Positions 1 through 15,200 are shown, numbered from the stretch's first letter. The stretch: DNA of 64,000 nucleotides from Pocillopora verrucosa (GCF_036669915.1 NC_089319.1:9378580-9442579), one strand, 5' to 3'. A program made the numbers and translations. Notes: a model not told the origin generated them from the sequence alone.

Positions 1-2064
1 AACACAGAAGACTTTACATGAAAAACGTAGAAATTAGAGTTGTTTCTCTGGAACTGCCATGCATACAGCAGCAAAATTAACCTATTGACTCTGAAGCATT
101 TTGCCTGCTTTTGCACAAATTATGACTTTTAGGAAACCCCTTTTGGTTGTGACTTCAAAGAACAATTATTTAGAGCCCCTCCAGATTTGTTGATTAAATT
201 AAAAGTTATTTGCAGGCATTGAGATGATAGTTTCTTGTTAAGTATCACATGATGAAATCTCAATAAAATCAAGATTAAAGATGAACATCACTGAAGTGTT
301 TCCTTTGTGTATGTAAACATGCCTGCATATGGGATGACCAGATTGAAATTTGTTGGGTTCACACCCAAAGAGCTTAACTTTGCTCTGTTATTGATCCCAA
401 AAAAGTTGTGCCTCTCTCTTAACCAATCAGATGCAAAACCAATCACAAACTGATCGCCTGTGTTTTCCAGCACCGTAAGTGGTTTGTTTACTTTTAGTCT
501 GAGTTCTCATTGGCTCTTGATTTCTTTGTGATTACTTTGGTTTCAGTTTTTTGACACTCAATCAAGAAGTGCTCCACATATAAGAATAATTCAAACCAGA
601 GAAATATGGCCAAACACTAGCTAAAAAAAATCTTTATTTAAAAAAGTAAGAAGAAATAAATGTTCATCCTCTAGTAATTATAAAACTGTACAAAAACCAT
701 TTGATAAGGTCATTCAAGGCATGCTTTGTCTGTAATTTGATCCAATAACTGCCAAACATATCACTCTTTTAAACATACAAATACTGTTTTTCATTTTTTA
801 TCACATCTTTTCAGATTTGTCTTAATTTATTAATTCTTTTTTAATAGCTTTTAAATTAAAAATTAAGACATTATGAATGTTGTTCAAGAAAATTTTGCAT
901 GCTGTGCATGGCTATGTTTCAGTCTATTTATTGACTAGTACACAGGAACCCCATTAAAGGAGTCACCAACGGGCTGGAACAAATTGGCTGTATTCACCCT
1001 TTAACTCCCATGAGTGACCAAGATAGAACTAACATTATAAGAATTGTATGTTTTACAGTAAGAAGAATTACAAATTTGATCTGGGAGTTAAAGGGTTCAC
1101 AGGGTGTCTGTATTATTCTAGGATCAAATTTCATACTTGCTTCTTGTTTTGCCAGAGCAGCAGTTTGCATCAAGACTTGTTTCCTTTCACATGTTTGTAA
1201 ATGAAAATAAGGAGGAATGTTGCACTCTTGCTTACCAAATTCATATAGTAAATGGGCTGTTCCATCAGTAAATGACAGAGATCAATGAAATTGACACATC
1301 ACAGGCACTTTGATTTTCCGAATTTAGGGCTAATGACCTTAATAATTGGGGGGGATTATGAAATATTCTACTGTTTTTGATTTTAGAATGTGGCTGTTGA
1401 CTGTATCAGTGAGTGAAATTATGAGACCACTTTGCTGTCCCTGAAAAAAGGGGCCATAAGGTGGAGTTCTGAAAGGAAAGGAATTTGCTATTTTGCATTA
1501 AATATTGCAATGTAAGTTTATAAAAATAAATAACAAAATTGTTTAATTTTAATTTTCATCTCGTATGTTAAGTATAGGGACTGTTTATCTCTCCTTGATT
1601 GCCATTAAATTTAGAGGTAGAAAATATTAACTTAAAATAATTGTTAATTTTGAATTAGGAATTTACAAATTTCTTGCTTGAAATTTATTTATGCTGAAGC
1701 TTTGATTCAGTCTATTCATTTATACATTGATTTACCGGTATTAGTAGTATATTTAGAAAAAAAAATGATTATTTCTAATCATATTATGAAATATGTGTAT
1801 GGCCATAAATTAAAAATTGTTTCATTTTTCATCCCATATGTTCAGACAGGTATTAATTATTTGCTTTTCATCTTGACCATTGCAGTCTTAACTAAGAGGT
1901 TAAACAGGGACAAATTTCTTGCCTCAAAAAAAGAACAAAACAATAAAATTTAACAGGGCAATGTGGGTAATTGGTTGTGCTGTAATAATTATAATTATTA
2001 TATCATACACTGATGAATCATTAAAAGAAAAACGATAATAATTATTCAGTTCTTGCAGTTCTTT
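1..2064. other. Intergenic, no gene recognised
   Basis: AT-rich sequence downstream of the minus-strand transporter gene. The short open frames here have no recognisable domain and low-complexity AT-driven composition. It holds one short TTAACCC-type repeat (995-1100). The 3' UTR of the transporter presumably runs into the right part, but no polyadenylation site could be fixed. Confidence 0.6.
995..1100 (+). repeat. TTAACCC-type short repeat, short copy
   Basis: Begins CACCCTTTAACTCCCATGAGTGACC and ends GGGAGTTAAAGGGTTCAC, so the ends are inverted repeats. The interior is an internally deleted form of the family seen at full length at 18451, 41957 and 43441. Confidence 0.7.
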
Positions 2065-5003
2065 TTATCCTATACTTTCAGATAGGTTTCTTTGTGAAGG
2101 AACGTTATCTAGAATGTCTAACTGAAGACGACTGTACCTTTCTCGATAACTCAACAACCCTAAAAAGCAAACTCCAAGACCAGAGACTGTTACCCAATTC
2201 ATCCAACGCACGTCAGACTGTGGGGTCATAAAAGCCACATAGAACAAGAGTAAAACTACATTTCCAGCAGTAATTATAACTCCTCCAGCAATGCCTTCTC
2301 CAACAGGATAAATGCACTCCATGGCAAGCTCAAAATACAATGGCAATGTGCCATTGTACACAAACCCACCAAAAATGATTGAGCTGTATAGAAGTGGTTT
2401 TGTGGACGGCAAGATTCCTGCACAGGACAAACTGAAAATCAGCTGGGAAAGTGTTGATAAAATTAAGAGCATGGCCAGTATTTGTTTGGTTCTGTGTCTT
2501 ATGTAATCTGCAAACCTACAAAATAGAATAAAACCAAGTGCCTGTGAGTTGTTTATTAGAGAATGGCATACAAAAAGGTAACTGTAATCTTAAAACTGCA
2601 TGGACACATCAACTTTGTTGCTAACTGCAAACTTCTTCAGCCAAGAAAAAAAATTCATGGAGTTCAGGATGATATGAAATGTCCACAACAATTTATGGTG
2701 ATATTTGAATAAAAATGAAAATACCAGAGCAATTCAAATGGAATTTCTAAAAGAAAAGGTTTGTATTTTTAGGAAGTTGATGGAGATGTTGGTGATGGAG
2801 GTGTGGCAAGCATGATCCAGTGATGAAATAATATCTGAAAAGATCATTAGACTGAATGCTTTGCCAAACCAATTATGAGCAAACAATATTTCTGTACCAA
2901 AGGGTTAAAGGGAGATGTGAATCCTATAAATATTCAGTTTCAAGGGTTCAAGGCCCCCAACCTGCCCCCCACCCCTACCCCCCAGCTTCATCACTAACAA
3001 AACCAAGAAAAGACATCCATAGAGGTCAAACAAATGCCTCCAAGATACCACACTCATTCCTATTGAGATTTAAAACACCATATTAGGAGCATGGTAAATA
3101 ATTAACTACCTGGCTAGTGCAATCCCAGAAAACACCCCTGCCAAGGTAGCATAACACCCCAGCCATCCTGCGGTAATGTCATCCACACCAAACTTTGCAA
3201 GGAATACGTCCAGCATCGACAACCATCCAAAGTAGATTCCAAACGTTAATCCAGTTAGTGTTGCTAACAGCCAGAAAGGCCGATTTCTTGTGAGGTTTCG
3301 AAATGAAGACTTAGTGCTAAGTCTCTGAGATGTGGAAGATGTGAGACTTGGAGGAAGTGGTGGTCTTGCTGGAAAATAGAGAAGGACGCAGAAAAAAACA
3401 AGCGCACATAGCCCAAGTTCAAAATACATATACTTTGTCAACTGATAATCTGCTAATCTTGTCAGTCTTTCAGGGCAATCAGAAGAAGATGAATTACTTG
3501 CATTGCTTGGCACAAACTGGTTTGGTACCATGGCAGGTCCAATGGCAAAGGACTGAGCAATACCAAAATACCCAGCTAATGTAGCAATTGCCGTGGCTGT
3601 GGTGCGTTCCCCAGGAGGAAACCAGGTTGCAGACACCAGGGGGGGTCCACCAATGGATACTGGCCCTCCAGCCATGATAAGGAACTGACCTATATTGATG
3701 ACAATTGTCCTCACTTCCTTGTCATGAAATGGTATAACATGAAAGACCTTCCCAAGTACTGACAAAAAGGCTGTTAATAACACAGACACTCTCAGACCTA
3801 CCAACAACAGAGAACCAATGTTATTCACAAAATTGGTTTTTAACACAGCCATTGCACAGCTAATTTATACCATCCACTATCTCTGTAAAGGCATCTCCAT
3901 AAGAGGGACACCTCTTTTAGATGGAAAACAACACTTTGAAAGCATCTAAACAAGTGCTTTTTAAAATGAAAAATACTACAATACAGAAATGAAGGTGGTT
4001 AATATGACAGAAAAAGTGTTTTTTTGACAAATATTCCAGACAAACCTCCACAGAAAGTCCTAATCTTCCCATTTGGACCGAATTTAAGATGAAGAAGGTA
4101 ACCCTTCTCCCTGATCACATTATTGGAAAAGTCGCTCGGCCCAAAATAGGCAAGATGAGAATAGCAGAACAGGAACAATATAAAAAAATAAATAAATAAA
4201 GCAAAATCCCTTGAATTAAATTAGTAGCCAAAGGTAGAGAGTTCTTCCTAACATCTCACAAGTTCAGCTTAAACAATCAAGCCCCTACCCGTCGTGGGCT
4301 AAAGGGAATCCGTCTCAATCTTCTTTTCCTAAGTGATAAAGTATATTTATGTCTTTCGAACGCTTAAAAGGGGGTGTCATCCCAGAATCAACCAGATTCT
4401 TTTCATTTTGAACAGTATCGGAAGTAACTGCAGAATATCGTGTAACCCGCGTTAAATCTATGAAAAGATCTCACGAAGATTGTGATGGTGTTGTGGTGGT
4501 GTTGTATCGTGTTGTGTTCAATAATTGCGAAATATTTAACGCACAGAGCAACAAAAATCTTTTTGACATCAGATCAAGGCGTAAATAATCTTACCATAAT
4601 ACAATCGTAAGAAAGAAAATTCCGAGGTAGAAATGAGACAAATAAGTACCTTGACCTTGTATGTACTAGTTAGCTACAGTTCTCCAGAACCAAAGCACAA
4701 ACCTTTGGAATCCATTAACCACGTTAGTGGTACCGAAGTCACTATGAGTGAAATTGCAGCCCAGGAGGAGAGCAAAAGGATATCAAAGTCTGTCCAGCCA
4801 AAGGCAAGTTTGGTCGGTTCTTGGATAGGAGCCCATGTATTCCATGCCATGTTATAGACGTACGCATTTGCTGTAAAAACGAATAACACATACCACCTCC
4901 GCTTATAAACTTTAAATCTCATTTCGGTTATTGAAGACATTGATGACGAAGTGAGACGATCGCCGTTTTCCAGAAGAGTGGTTCTCTCGTTCGATTCCTC
5001 CAT
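2065..5003 (-). CDS. SLC49A4: SLC49A4 (DIRC2)-like MFS transporter
   Basis: Exons, coding order: 5003-4703, 3797-3110, 2515-2065. Joined length is 1440 nt, 479 aa plus stop, close to the roughly 480 aa usual for vertebrate SLC49A4/DIRC2. Junction phases match (1, then 2) and all sites are GT/AG. The N-terminal 30 residues are polar and carry an ERTTLLE acidic dileucine-type signal, as expected for an endolysosomal membrane protein. A first membrane segment with the family-like WNTWAPIQ follows, then MFS helices. Exon 2 holds [17 protein letters not shown] and the [12 protein letters not shown] segment typical of the FLVCR/SLC49 family, then a serine-rich loop with potential N-glycosylation sites (NASN, NSSS). 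Family members move small organic substrates across membranes; DIRC2 is lysosomal. The substrate in this organism is unknown. An upstream in-frame ATG exists but the [11 protein letters not shown] start fits family length. Opposed head to head with the CNBD2-like gene. Confidence 0.9.
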
Positions 5004-6253
5004 TTCTGTAAAGTACAATGCTGTGCGGAAGAAACCGAGATGAAATGTGTTTTGTGTCTGCCGAAAAACTAATGTTATACGAAACAACACACTTATTGCG
5101 TCATATCCGCTGTGGAAGTTTACGTAATGCAACTGTCACACAATACCACTACGAAGCTGGTCACGCTGAACGAGTACCTCCCGATCGAGGACGAAAACCT
5201 GAATCAACCAATCAGGAGCCCCTATAAAGGGCTCCTGAAAGGACAAGTTTGCCGCTTAAAGTAGCCTTACGTGTCTTCAGGGAACTTTATTTAGCCTCGA
5301 CTTCAAGTAGCATTTGATCCAATTCTAAAAGCTCGCGTAAACATGTGGTAACCTGTTCCAGGTTCTCAGGCGAAGGAGCAAGCGAACGGCACATGGCGCT
5401 TGTAGTTGTCAGGGAAACGGCTACGGCTCATTTCATATTTTTTTATTGCCTGACCTAGTCCAATTTTCACACACCTTCCCTTTATGCTTACTCAAAGTTA
5501 TGTCAAGATGAAATATTTTAGCTGAAGGTGCAAACAAAAACGAACAGACGCAATGATCAGTTTTGAGAGCCAGATCTGAAAAGTTATAATTAGTCTTTAA
5601 GTGATCTTAAATTAATTCCATGACAGAACTTACATATAACTGTTTTTTTAAATTGAATGACCTTGTAAAAGAGCAACAAATCTATGCAATCTGTCGGCTG
5701 ATAATTTACATATGTCAGTTCCAATTTTCTCAGTAGGTGCCCTGCTCGTCATTGTTCTTTTACATTAAACTCATTCATGCTCTAGCGCGTCCGCTAATCT
5801 ATTCAATGCGCAACCTCACAGAGAAAACAATACTTCGGTTAATACTAACGTTATTTAAATGACTGGTCCGTTAATTACCGGACAGTAAAAGAAAACTTGA
5901 TTTTAAAGGAACATTGATTGATTTTTGGGTTTCATTAAAACCGTATTAGACTAATTAGGAGGATGTGTTGTTTTCTTTGCTAGTTCCAGTTGGATGAGCG
6001 CATAACACCACGACAAACATAGGTGTAGGCCGGAATAATCGCGGCATGAATAATTGCCATTGTGGCGGTTCGATTTGTTTTCAGAAGGAAGGTGGCGTAT
6101 CGTAGTTTTGTTTATTCTCGCCAGGAACTGAAATTTTTGTTCGATGTTGTGCCAAGGTCTGTTGACAAGGAGATATCACGATACACTGACAAAAGCACTT
6201 CACGGCTATCAGTCAAAAACATGAAGCATTGACGTATGGTGAGCTGCATTTAA
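5004..6253. promoter_or_regulatory. Head-to-head intergenic region between SLC49A4 and CNBD2
   Basis: 1250 bp separate the two divergent start codons, so both promoters should lie here. A short perfect hairpin is present at about 5213-5238 (GGAGCCC, CTATAAA, GGGCTCC). No convincing ORF or RNA gene was seen. The TATAAA inside the hairpin may be chance. Confidence 0.4.
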
Positions 6254-9200
6254 ATGTGTACTCTTGGTGTAGTTATGCAGCACGAGCGTAGTATCAAAGA
6301 CAACACGGTAAACGTTTCAACAAAAGTAGAGAAAATACTTGATCAAGGCGAAAAAGGACCGGAGACAGTTACTAGGACCAAACGCGGCCGAGTGCGTTTA
6401 TTAAGAAGATGCACATCACAGAAACATTTGTTGGATGAAAATCAAAAGGATGGCGGCGAGGGGCGAAACAGACAAGACTCAATTATTTCGTCCACAAGTA
6501 GCGGTTTGTTGTTTGTGAGGCCGCTCTCTAGCTCTACCAAAAAGCAGGGCGCACCCGCGCTGTTTCCCCGCCCCAAATCAAGTCTCATGGAGGCGTCAGG
6601 AACTTCAAAAACCAGGAAAGCAAGTGACTCTAACTCTGATCGATTAACGAGAAGAAGAAGCTCAAGCTCGTCGTCGTCAAAAACCTCAGTGCCGTCTGAA
6701 GTGAGGAGATCGAGCTATTTTAGCTTACAGGGCCTTCGACGAACAATTGCAACTGACCATGGAGAAGCGAAGCAAATGAAAAAGAAAGGGTCCAGAGAAG
6801 ATTTCGGCCGGTTTTTTAAGGGAATGGTCACAGTAATAAACGAGGAGGAGATGGAGGAGAAACGACAACTGGTTAGTTTTAGTATCTCCTTAATTTAATC
6901 ACTTGATTAATGGTTCTGGTTTTTGATAACAAGCTTTATTATGCGTTGCCACAGAATTAATGCGTGACCCCGTCCTAAATAAATCTTCCCATTCTTCTTT
7001 TGGATTGAACGCATAAGGAGATGCCGAGTGTCTCTAAAACTGTTTTCAAGGTCATTTTGAAAAAAACATTTTTTATAGGATACGAAATATTGAGAAATTA
7101 GGCAAGCTAAACATTTGGAATAAATTGGTTTTAGCAACTGAGCTGATGATAAAAATTGACTACCGTTAAGAGTTTCTTAAGCTAACGACGTTTCGAGCGA
7201 TAACCTTTCGTTAGAGCAACGAAGTGGCCAATGTACATTATCAAATCAGTTGTTAAGATCGAATTATCTTGTAAATGACCCTTGCCGACTCAGCACGACA
7301 GTTTCTTTGGAAACTTACCCACTTTCTTCATGTATTTTACATGCAGAAGTTTTCTTACACCTATAGCAGTGCCTTAAATTTCACTGCCTCTGATTCCCTA
7401 AGTGTTTCCATCACTTTTTGACAGCTTTCCAATACCTTTATGGTTAGATGAGCATCTTAGTTGACATTTGTTTCAGCACAAATAAATCTATGTCGGAGTT
7501 TTTATTGACATTTGATTCAACAAACGGAGGCACCAGTTAATAGGCTACACTGGCCTTTAATTACTTTTTAATTGCCTGCGAAGTTTGTGTAACCAACAAA
7601 AGACAAAACATAGTGAGTAAACAGAAACCTGAAATACGACAGAAAATGTACCAAAAGCGTGCAAGAGTAAATCATTTTGTACTTGGAGAGATTTGATTTT
7701 AAGGAATCTCTGCATCGCATGGCAAATTCCATTGCTCGTTCTGCGTGCGTGGTAGTTAATGCATTTTGTGATTATCACAGCAAATGCATTTTCTATCATT
7801 TCATCTTAACAAAGAACAAGAAAACGCGCAGTCGCTATTTTGAAAATTATTTTTTTCAGTACAAAATAACAATCAATCACAGACGCTTTGTTGATCACTG
7901 GAGTGCTACTTCGTTCCTGTTCTGGAATGAAATCCTACTAGGCAGGATACCAGGCTTCTGATGTGCAAATGCGATGTTTGACTTTTTGTTACAAGCAGGA
8001 TGTGTATCAGAGTCGTTGCTGTTTGATAGAGTGTGGTAAATCCACCAAAACAGAGAAATCACAATCGCCAATCAGAATAATGAAAAATATAACGAGAATC
8101 CAATTAAAGCCGAAACCAAAAGCAAGTGCTAGCAAACGGCTTAAAGCGCGGGAAACCGCGAATGACCTAGTCGAGATCGATTCGTTGAGAAAATGAAGCG
8201 AGTTTTCTCGAGCAATTGCCGAGTAAAATAAAGTAAAACCGAAGCAATCCTGAAATACTTTCGGCACTCAATATAAAGTTACCCTATTGTAGACTGGATT
8301 TCGTATGACCGTCTCCAAGTAATCACGTGAAAGGCAAATCATACAAAATAACTACAACGAGAAATCAGAGCAGATACTAGCAAACTGCCTTGCACTCAAG
8401 GCACGGAAAAAGCAACCGTGAATTAATTGGTTTTAGTTTTGCATCTAACTTGCGATCAGTCCCTCCTTTTCGCCGGGGTCCATCTCGCAAGTAAAAAAGA
8501 AAAGTAAAATAATGGGAAAATAACAAGAGCCCAAGTAATGGAAAATAATTGATGTTAGCGCGCCACACTGAATTCTTTTGGTGCCCTTTCAGAATTCCGC
8601 GCTGCGCGCTAACGTCATTTCTTTACTCGCTGATCTTTTCTGACTCACGTAACGGACTTCCTCGAAAAAGAGAGAGAGCTTGTAATCTGCCGAAAAAAGT
8701 GATGAACGTTTCTAGACCAATCAGAGAGCTTAGTATAGGTGAAATCAAAGTAATTCTAAATTACTTTGAATTTTCAACATCAGTTTTGTAAAGTGGTAAG
8801 TAAGTCTTTTTTTTTTCATCTTTTCAGGCTCTTTCAAGGTTTCGCCGTGCTGTATATCTGATTCGCATTTTCAGTTCCTTATGTCTTAGCATCAGACGAT
8901 ATGCTGACCAAGACAAATCTCGACAGTATGATTTTTACTACATTAGAGACATTTTAATGGGAGACGATGACGGAGGAACTACAGTGAAGGAAGCCCCCAT
9001 AACGTTCAACAAAAACCTTTTCTCTAGGGATAACACGGTAAAACAATCCTTGTGTGGCAAAATTGTCCCCCTTGTAACAATTATGTTGTATGAAAAGCTT
9101 GCGGTTAATAGTCATCGTGGCGATTACACACTTCTATAATGAGGTATATTTGTGTGTCTCACGATGTAGTCGTTTCCGATGTAGATCGCAGTGTTCAGAT

Positions 9201-12200
9201 TGCATACTACATGCCTACAACTTAGGTAGTCTGCGAGCAAGCCGTTTTCATAACTGAAGCACCTCGGCACGAGTGTTTCTTCGCCCGCGGGAAGGATTAG
9301 GCCTTGAGCAACGCAAGCCATTAAGAGATCTGTAAGGGGCTTAGGGACCTCTCCCCGACTTGTCTCAAATCTTCCCGCGGGTGGAGAAACGCACACCCTG
9401 CAGCGCTAATAATAAGGCCTTTCTCGCAGGCTATCTTCAAGCGATGAGGGTTGCAATCCTTTTAGGCAATCTAAATCCCGATTTTACGATCCAAAATTCA
9501 ATTTTCCGTTCCATTAAGGACCAAACCAATCTAAGATTGCAATCTGAGCGATCTACCTCCGAACTTCGATCATTCGGATAGGTATCTCAATCTGGTTTCA
9601 GATGTTTGTTCCTTTTAGCTAAACCAGCCTGGATCTTGATCGTGCTAAAAAATTAAAAGGACATGGCCGACACCAGAGATAAACATGGAGGGTCAATACG
9701 TGAATTTTCAAGTCATTCTAGGTTCTTGACAACTGCTTCGTTCCTCCAGAAATCTTTGTGGAAGTTGAACTTGGGTGTTGAGAGTAGGTCAAAAAAAGTT
9801 GGAAATTCGCACCCTAAAGTCCGTAAAACGGCATCTATATTTTCAGTTACGCAACGTAAGCATCCGTCCGAACTGCAACATTTCTGTACGTTTTGTTATG
9901 CTTCTCAAACATCATAAAAATGGGCAAGTCATCTACTTTCAAGATGGTTTTCCTGTATTTTTCTGTATTTCCTTTACAAACTCTTCTCGTAGGGAGTGAA
10001 AGGCTAAAGTCGACTGGGTACACATCATCTCTAGCAATCAGTAACGATAATTAGTGCCAGACCCCCGGCAAACCTCTACCCTCCTGCCTCAAATATTAGG
10101 GACCTTTGCAGTTATTACGGCAACGCCAATGAAGACGTCCATTTCAAAATAAATACATATTTTTAGTTGGAATTTCGCGAATAACTGGATGTGCTTACCA
10201 TCTCTTATGGCGCCGCAAGTTAACCTCTCAGCATAGGGTATGAGAGCGGCGTTGAGTTCCAATGGAAACTTAAATAATCTGCTGTCGGGGTTTCCTTTCT
10301 GGGACCACGCAAATTCTGATGATTTCACGTTGTTATTTTGCAGAGTACAGCTAAGAAATGTACACAGTTTTAAAACGCACGCGCTGAGTTGTTGTTTTGC
10401 TCAATAGATCTTTTGTTTTGCCACGTCCTCGTTGCCGTCGTCGTCGTCGTGGTCTGCTAAAGTGCCTATTCCCGCGGCCGGAGAAACGGGCTTCCTGCAG
10501 CGCTATTAATAAGGACACGCTCGCAGAATATCTTCCGGCGAAAAGTTCGGCTGGGTACGCGTCATTTTATGAACCACCTGCAGAAGACTCACAGTTTGCA
10601 GTCGAAACAATGCAATCCACATCAGAAACGATTACAACGCGAGGCAAACGATTATGTCAATTACAACGATCAACATCTTTGATCATCTTGAAATCTTCCT
10701 CAACCAAACTTACAATTTACCTTCTCTCCTAATCTTCCTGCCCTAATAACACTTTCATTGGTGCTGATCCTCGTACTATTCAGGACATGAACTTGAACCA
10801 ATTCACTCTCGAGTTCTCTGCAGCTCATGTAGTTGATGGAGCGTACGATTAGCAGCCTGTGATTCGTGCGATATCAGTTTCTCGCTTGAGGGGTTACGTG
10901 GCTAGGTGGAAAGTTTTTCCCAAACATTTATTATCTTAATATTTTTCTACAGCTTCATTTTCCATTATGGGCTCGTTTGATTTGTGCGAAGAAGCCAGAA
11001 CATAGAAGCGAGGCTGAAATGAACAAGCTTGTAACACTGCTGCGTGGCATGAAGAGCTTTGGAAAGTTTTCCCGTGAATCACAGCGAAACTTGTGTCAAA
11101 CAATGACCTATGCCTGGTAAGATTTTTATTTTAGTGCGTTGGAGCGATTCTCGCTTCTCGTGAAATGAAAATGGTGTAATAACACATGACGACCATTCAG
11201 AACAAAGCAAAATATCTCTGGGTGTCAATGAAACTAATCAAATCGAGAACTGACGGCTGGCAGGAAAACGCGAGTGACCAAATCGCGTTTGGTTAAGTTG
11301 CATATCAGATGGTCTGGAGGGTAGCGCTAGATTTCGTCACACTATGAGCAGAGCAGAGTAGAACAAAACCTGCGTCACAAGTTAATTCTAACGCTGAGCT
11401 TGAAGTATATTTTCTATACCTTAGGCTCTCACATGAAATAATAGCCTGAAAACTCATCATTTTGCGCTTAGTTAGAGAGGTGACTATTTAGCATAGTTTA
11501 AGAACACGTTTCAGTTCTACCTTAATAAAGACAGAATTTCTTGCAATTCTCTTCAATTACTATTTTGATAAATCCAACTTACCTGGTATGTATCTGTTCA
11601 TAGCTATGATCGCAGAAGGCTTATCGTTCGACAAGGACACCCGGGATATTGTTTCTACTTCATAGTCTCGGGCTCAGTCTCCGTCACCATAACTCGGTTG
11701 GACTATAAGACGGGGGTTTACGTAACAAACACCGTGGATGTACTGGAGAAGAACGAAGCCTTTGGGGTAAAGTTCCTTATGTAGCTGTTATAGAATGTTC
11801 TCTTCCTGAATCCCACATTGATCAGTAGTGTTTATAGGTTTATAGCTGTCTAAAAAAAGGAAGGTTTCACCAATTCCGCGAGATTACTTTCCTGTACAAT
11901 AAGAGAAAATCAAACTAAGAGAAAGACCCAATTGATTAATTCTAAACTCAAGGGATCTGATTTCCTGAGGAATGTTACTTGTACCTCGAGTGTTGCTTAA
12001 ATATTTTGGTATAAAACGTGATCAATGTTCCATTTAATCACACGAAGCTGTCGTCATTTTTTATCCTATCGGCAGGAAGAACGCTTGTCTCTTTTAGAAC
12101 ATTAGTAACCCACCTCACCATCGACGTCTCCGTAGTTTAGACTTAAAGCAGCGGAGAGCGAAAACCGAAGATCTGATGTTTGACCCCTTTAGGTTGACTA

Positions 12201-15200
12201 AGATTTTTCTCTTCTTCCTTTACTTATGACAAATCGAAGAGCACTAATGTCTTTCCTTTAAAGGCTTCTTATCTCAAAATGTCCCCGGGATCTCCTAATT
12301 GATTTAGATGTAACTCGAGACGGGCCCCCTGAGGAACAGGGCCCATACAGTTGATTGAGTCACTTTGCTGAATCTTTTCTCAAGTGCAAACGGTATATTG
12401 CCCTCTGTCTCCGTCTGAGGCCAGGAAATCTCAAAGATGGATCTCATACAAAACAGGGTGCCGAGTATTTGACTACGATGTATCCTATCCACGATTTCAG
12501 GACGGCAAATAAAACGGGTCTTTAAATTTTCCTCTCTTCAGGAGATAGCACTCATTTCAGAGGAAGCAAGGCGAACAGCCACAATCATATGTCGGGAAAG
12601 AGTCGAGGTCCTTGTGGTAAACAGGGAGACCATCTTGGAATATTGTCCAGACGTGTTTCAAAGAGAATACGAAGAAAAACTGCAAGTTATGAGGTAACCT
12701 CAGCTTACACTTTTCACCTTTCAAGGTCCTTAGTTTTTAAATACCCTCAGTTGCGGAATCAACACTCCAACTGTATCGTCCTCCTAAAAATTCTTAATCA
12801 ACAATTATTAAGTTCCGTCCTTTTTTCCCTTATTTTTCTCCTTGGTCCGAATCTGGTGTCACACCTATGGGCCTTGTTCGATGTTATATATCAGAGCAAA
12901 CTTTTGCTCTTTTGGGTGGAAACCTAACCTCAACCCTATAACTCCTAAGATTTTATTAGTAATTGTTCTTACTGTCTGCCATACAGTTCTTGTGATGTTA
13001 GATTGGAGAAGTTGGTATTGGGTCAACCTATAATCCTCTAATTATAAGTTATCCCCAGTTATCCCCAGTTATCCCCAGAGGGATCTGGGGATAACAGAGG
13101 GATCAGAGAGGTCTGCATACATAGCTGAAACATGCTGCGTCTATTTGGTCTTAACTGAGACCTCGATCAGCAGCTGGATGCAACATCAATACCAGTTTAC
13201 CAGACCTAAAATTACTAACTTGACAGGAATTACCTTAATTTCATAGGGTGTTCGGTCTCAATCTGATGCTCGCTCGTGAAAGTATGTTGCCAAATACACG
13301 AAGACGATTCAGTTCTCTCTTGACGCCAGCCTTAACTAGGTCCAGCACATATTCAATTAAGTTACGAGGAACAGACTGTAATAAGAAAATTATAGCACTG
13401 CACCAAACCCGACTGCAAACTCATTCCCAGGGTACCTCTTTTAATACCTCTCTCTCTCCTCCTCGAGGAAGAGGGAAAAAGAGAGATCCTCGAAACGAGG
13501 TTGAGCCGAATGATATTTCAAAGAAGACTATCCCCCAGTCTTTTCCTTTCTTCTCTAATTGACATTTGATGTGTCTTTTAATTTCAGGAGTCATTCCTTG
13601 TTTGACGGCTGGGGAGAGGACCTTTTACGATCATTGAGTTTTCGATCACATATCAGAGAGGTAAGCAAGAAAAGGGACACCCAATTTTGGTTGATCTTCC
13701 TTCCGCTTTTATCAGTAGAATGCGTAAATGTCAAAGAAAAGGTGCCATTTTTTTTCTAACTCTCCTTTGTTCGTTGCAGTTCTCTTACGGGAAGCTGATC
13801 GACGAGGATTCGACAACTTCAGAATCGATTTACTTTATAATAAAGGTAAGCAGTTGATCTGAGGGAACTCAATGTTTACTTTTGCTCGAATGTTTATTTG
13901 TTGTATTTAAACCAGTCATCCTTACAGTAAAGAGATACCTTATGGCTTTGTCATGAAATTGAGAAATAGCAGTTCTCCACTTTAACTCGGAAATCATGTT
14001 TTAATAAGAAAGGCCAAACGATATGGGAAAAGTTTGTTTTAAAATTAATTACTCGTTTGTACTCGAGTATTAGGTTTGCTTTTGTTTTGCGGGAGGTGCA
14101 GTGGCTTAGAAGCTAACTCTGGGTGGAGAGGTCTGGATTCGAGACTATGCCAAAGGGAGTTTGGGACTGTGAAGTGAACTTGGGTAAGGCACGTCACTCT
14201 CACGGTTCCCTTCCCCCACCCTCTACCCCCCCATCCCCTATTTCCGAGTACAGATGAGTAGTAGAGAACTGTCAGAGGAACCTGACGAAACGCTGTCTAT
14301 GAACCAGCATCCTCTTCAGAAAGAACAGGTAGATACCCGATCGCGAGACACGAGTTCCTTTACGTTTCATTTCCTTTTTTATCTGTTGCTTTGTTTTGGT
14401 AGGGAAAAATAGAGATGTTGCGTCGTGTCGACTTGCAAGCTGTTCTGAAATCTGACGTCACAATTGACTTATACAAGCATCGACCGCTTCCTCGTCCAAT
14501 AGCATCACTTCCTCGCAAGAAGGGGTCCAATACGTGCTACATCAACGTGGGCTCATTACAACCAGGGGATTCGTGGGTAGGTACTTCATGTAAATGAATG
14601 AGCAAAGAGTTGGTTTTGGGGTCCCATCGTAAATGCATGACTGCGGGAAGAGAGTTGGATTTTAATGTTTTGGCATTAAAGGTCAGAAAAAGATGGACGA
14701 TTATTACCTTTGACACCAATGCAAGAAGCTTCTCTAAAAAGAGGTGTCCTTACAATGACGTTAAGAGGCCAAAAAAGAGGTATAAAGTTTGCGTATGTGT
14801 GGTTAGGATACGGCTGTAATAGTGACTCCATATTGTCCTTTCGAGCTGTCAGAACCTAGCTGTCACACAACCACACTATCAAGTAACAAACGATTTTTCA
14901 AATCGTGTAACGTTTTTTTAAGCTTGACAGAAAAAATAAATGTCAAACAATAGAATACCCGTAATGAAATAGATTTCGGTACGAACAATTCTTCTTACAT
15001 CAACCTTTCCTGTACTTTCGTTTCCTTAACATGAGAACGTTTTAAATTTGTTTAGTAATTCTCGTGCGTCGCTGGAAATTACATATGTTTCCCTATAAAA
15101 TTTTACGCGGGAAATTACCTTATGGTTGACCAAAATTGGACTGCTTGCGCATGCTCGACATTTGCCTCCGTGTTGTGCATATCCGATGCTCATTAGCTGT

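Noticed and set aside
1678..1953. 91-codon plus-strand ORF with hydrophobic stretches
   Set aside because: AT-rich composition produces it; no homology, no splice sites and no clear start context.
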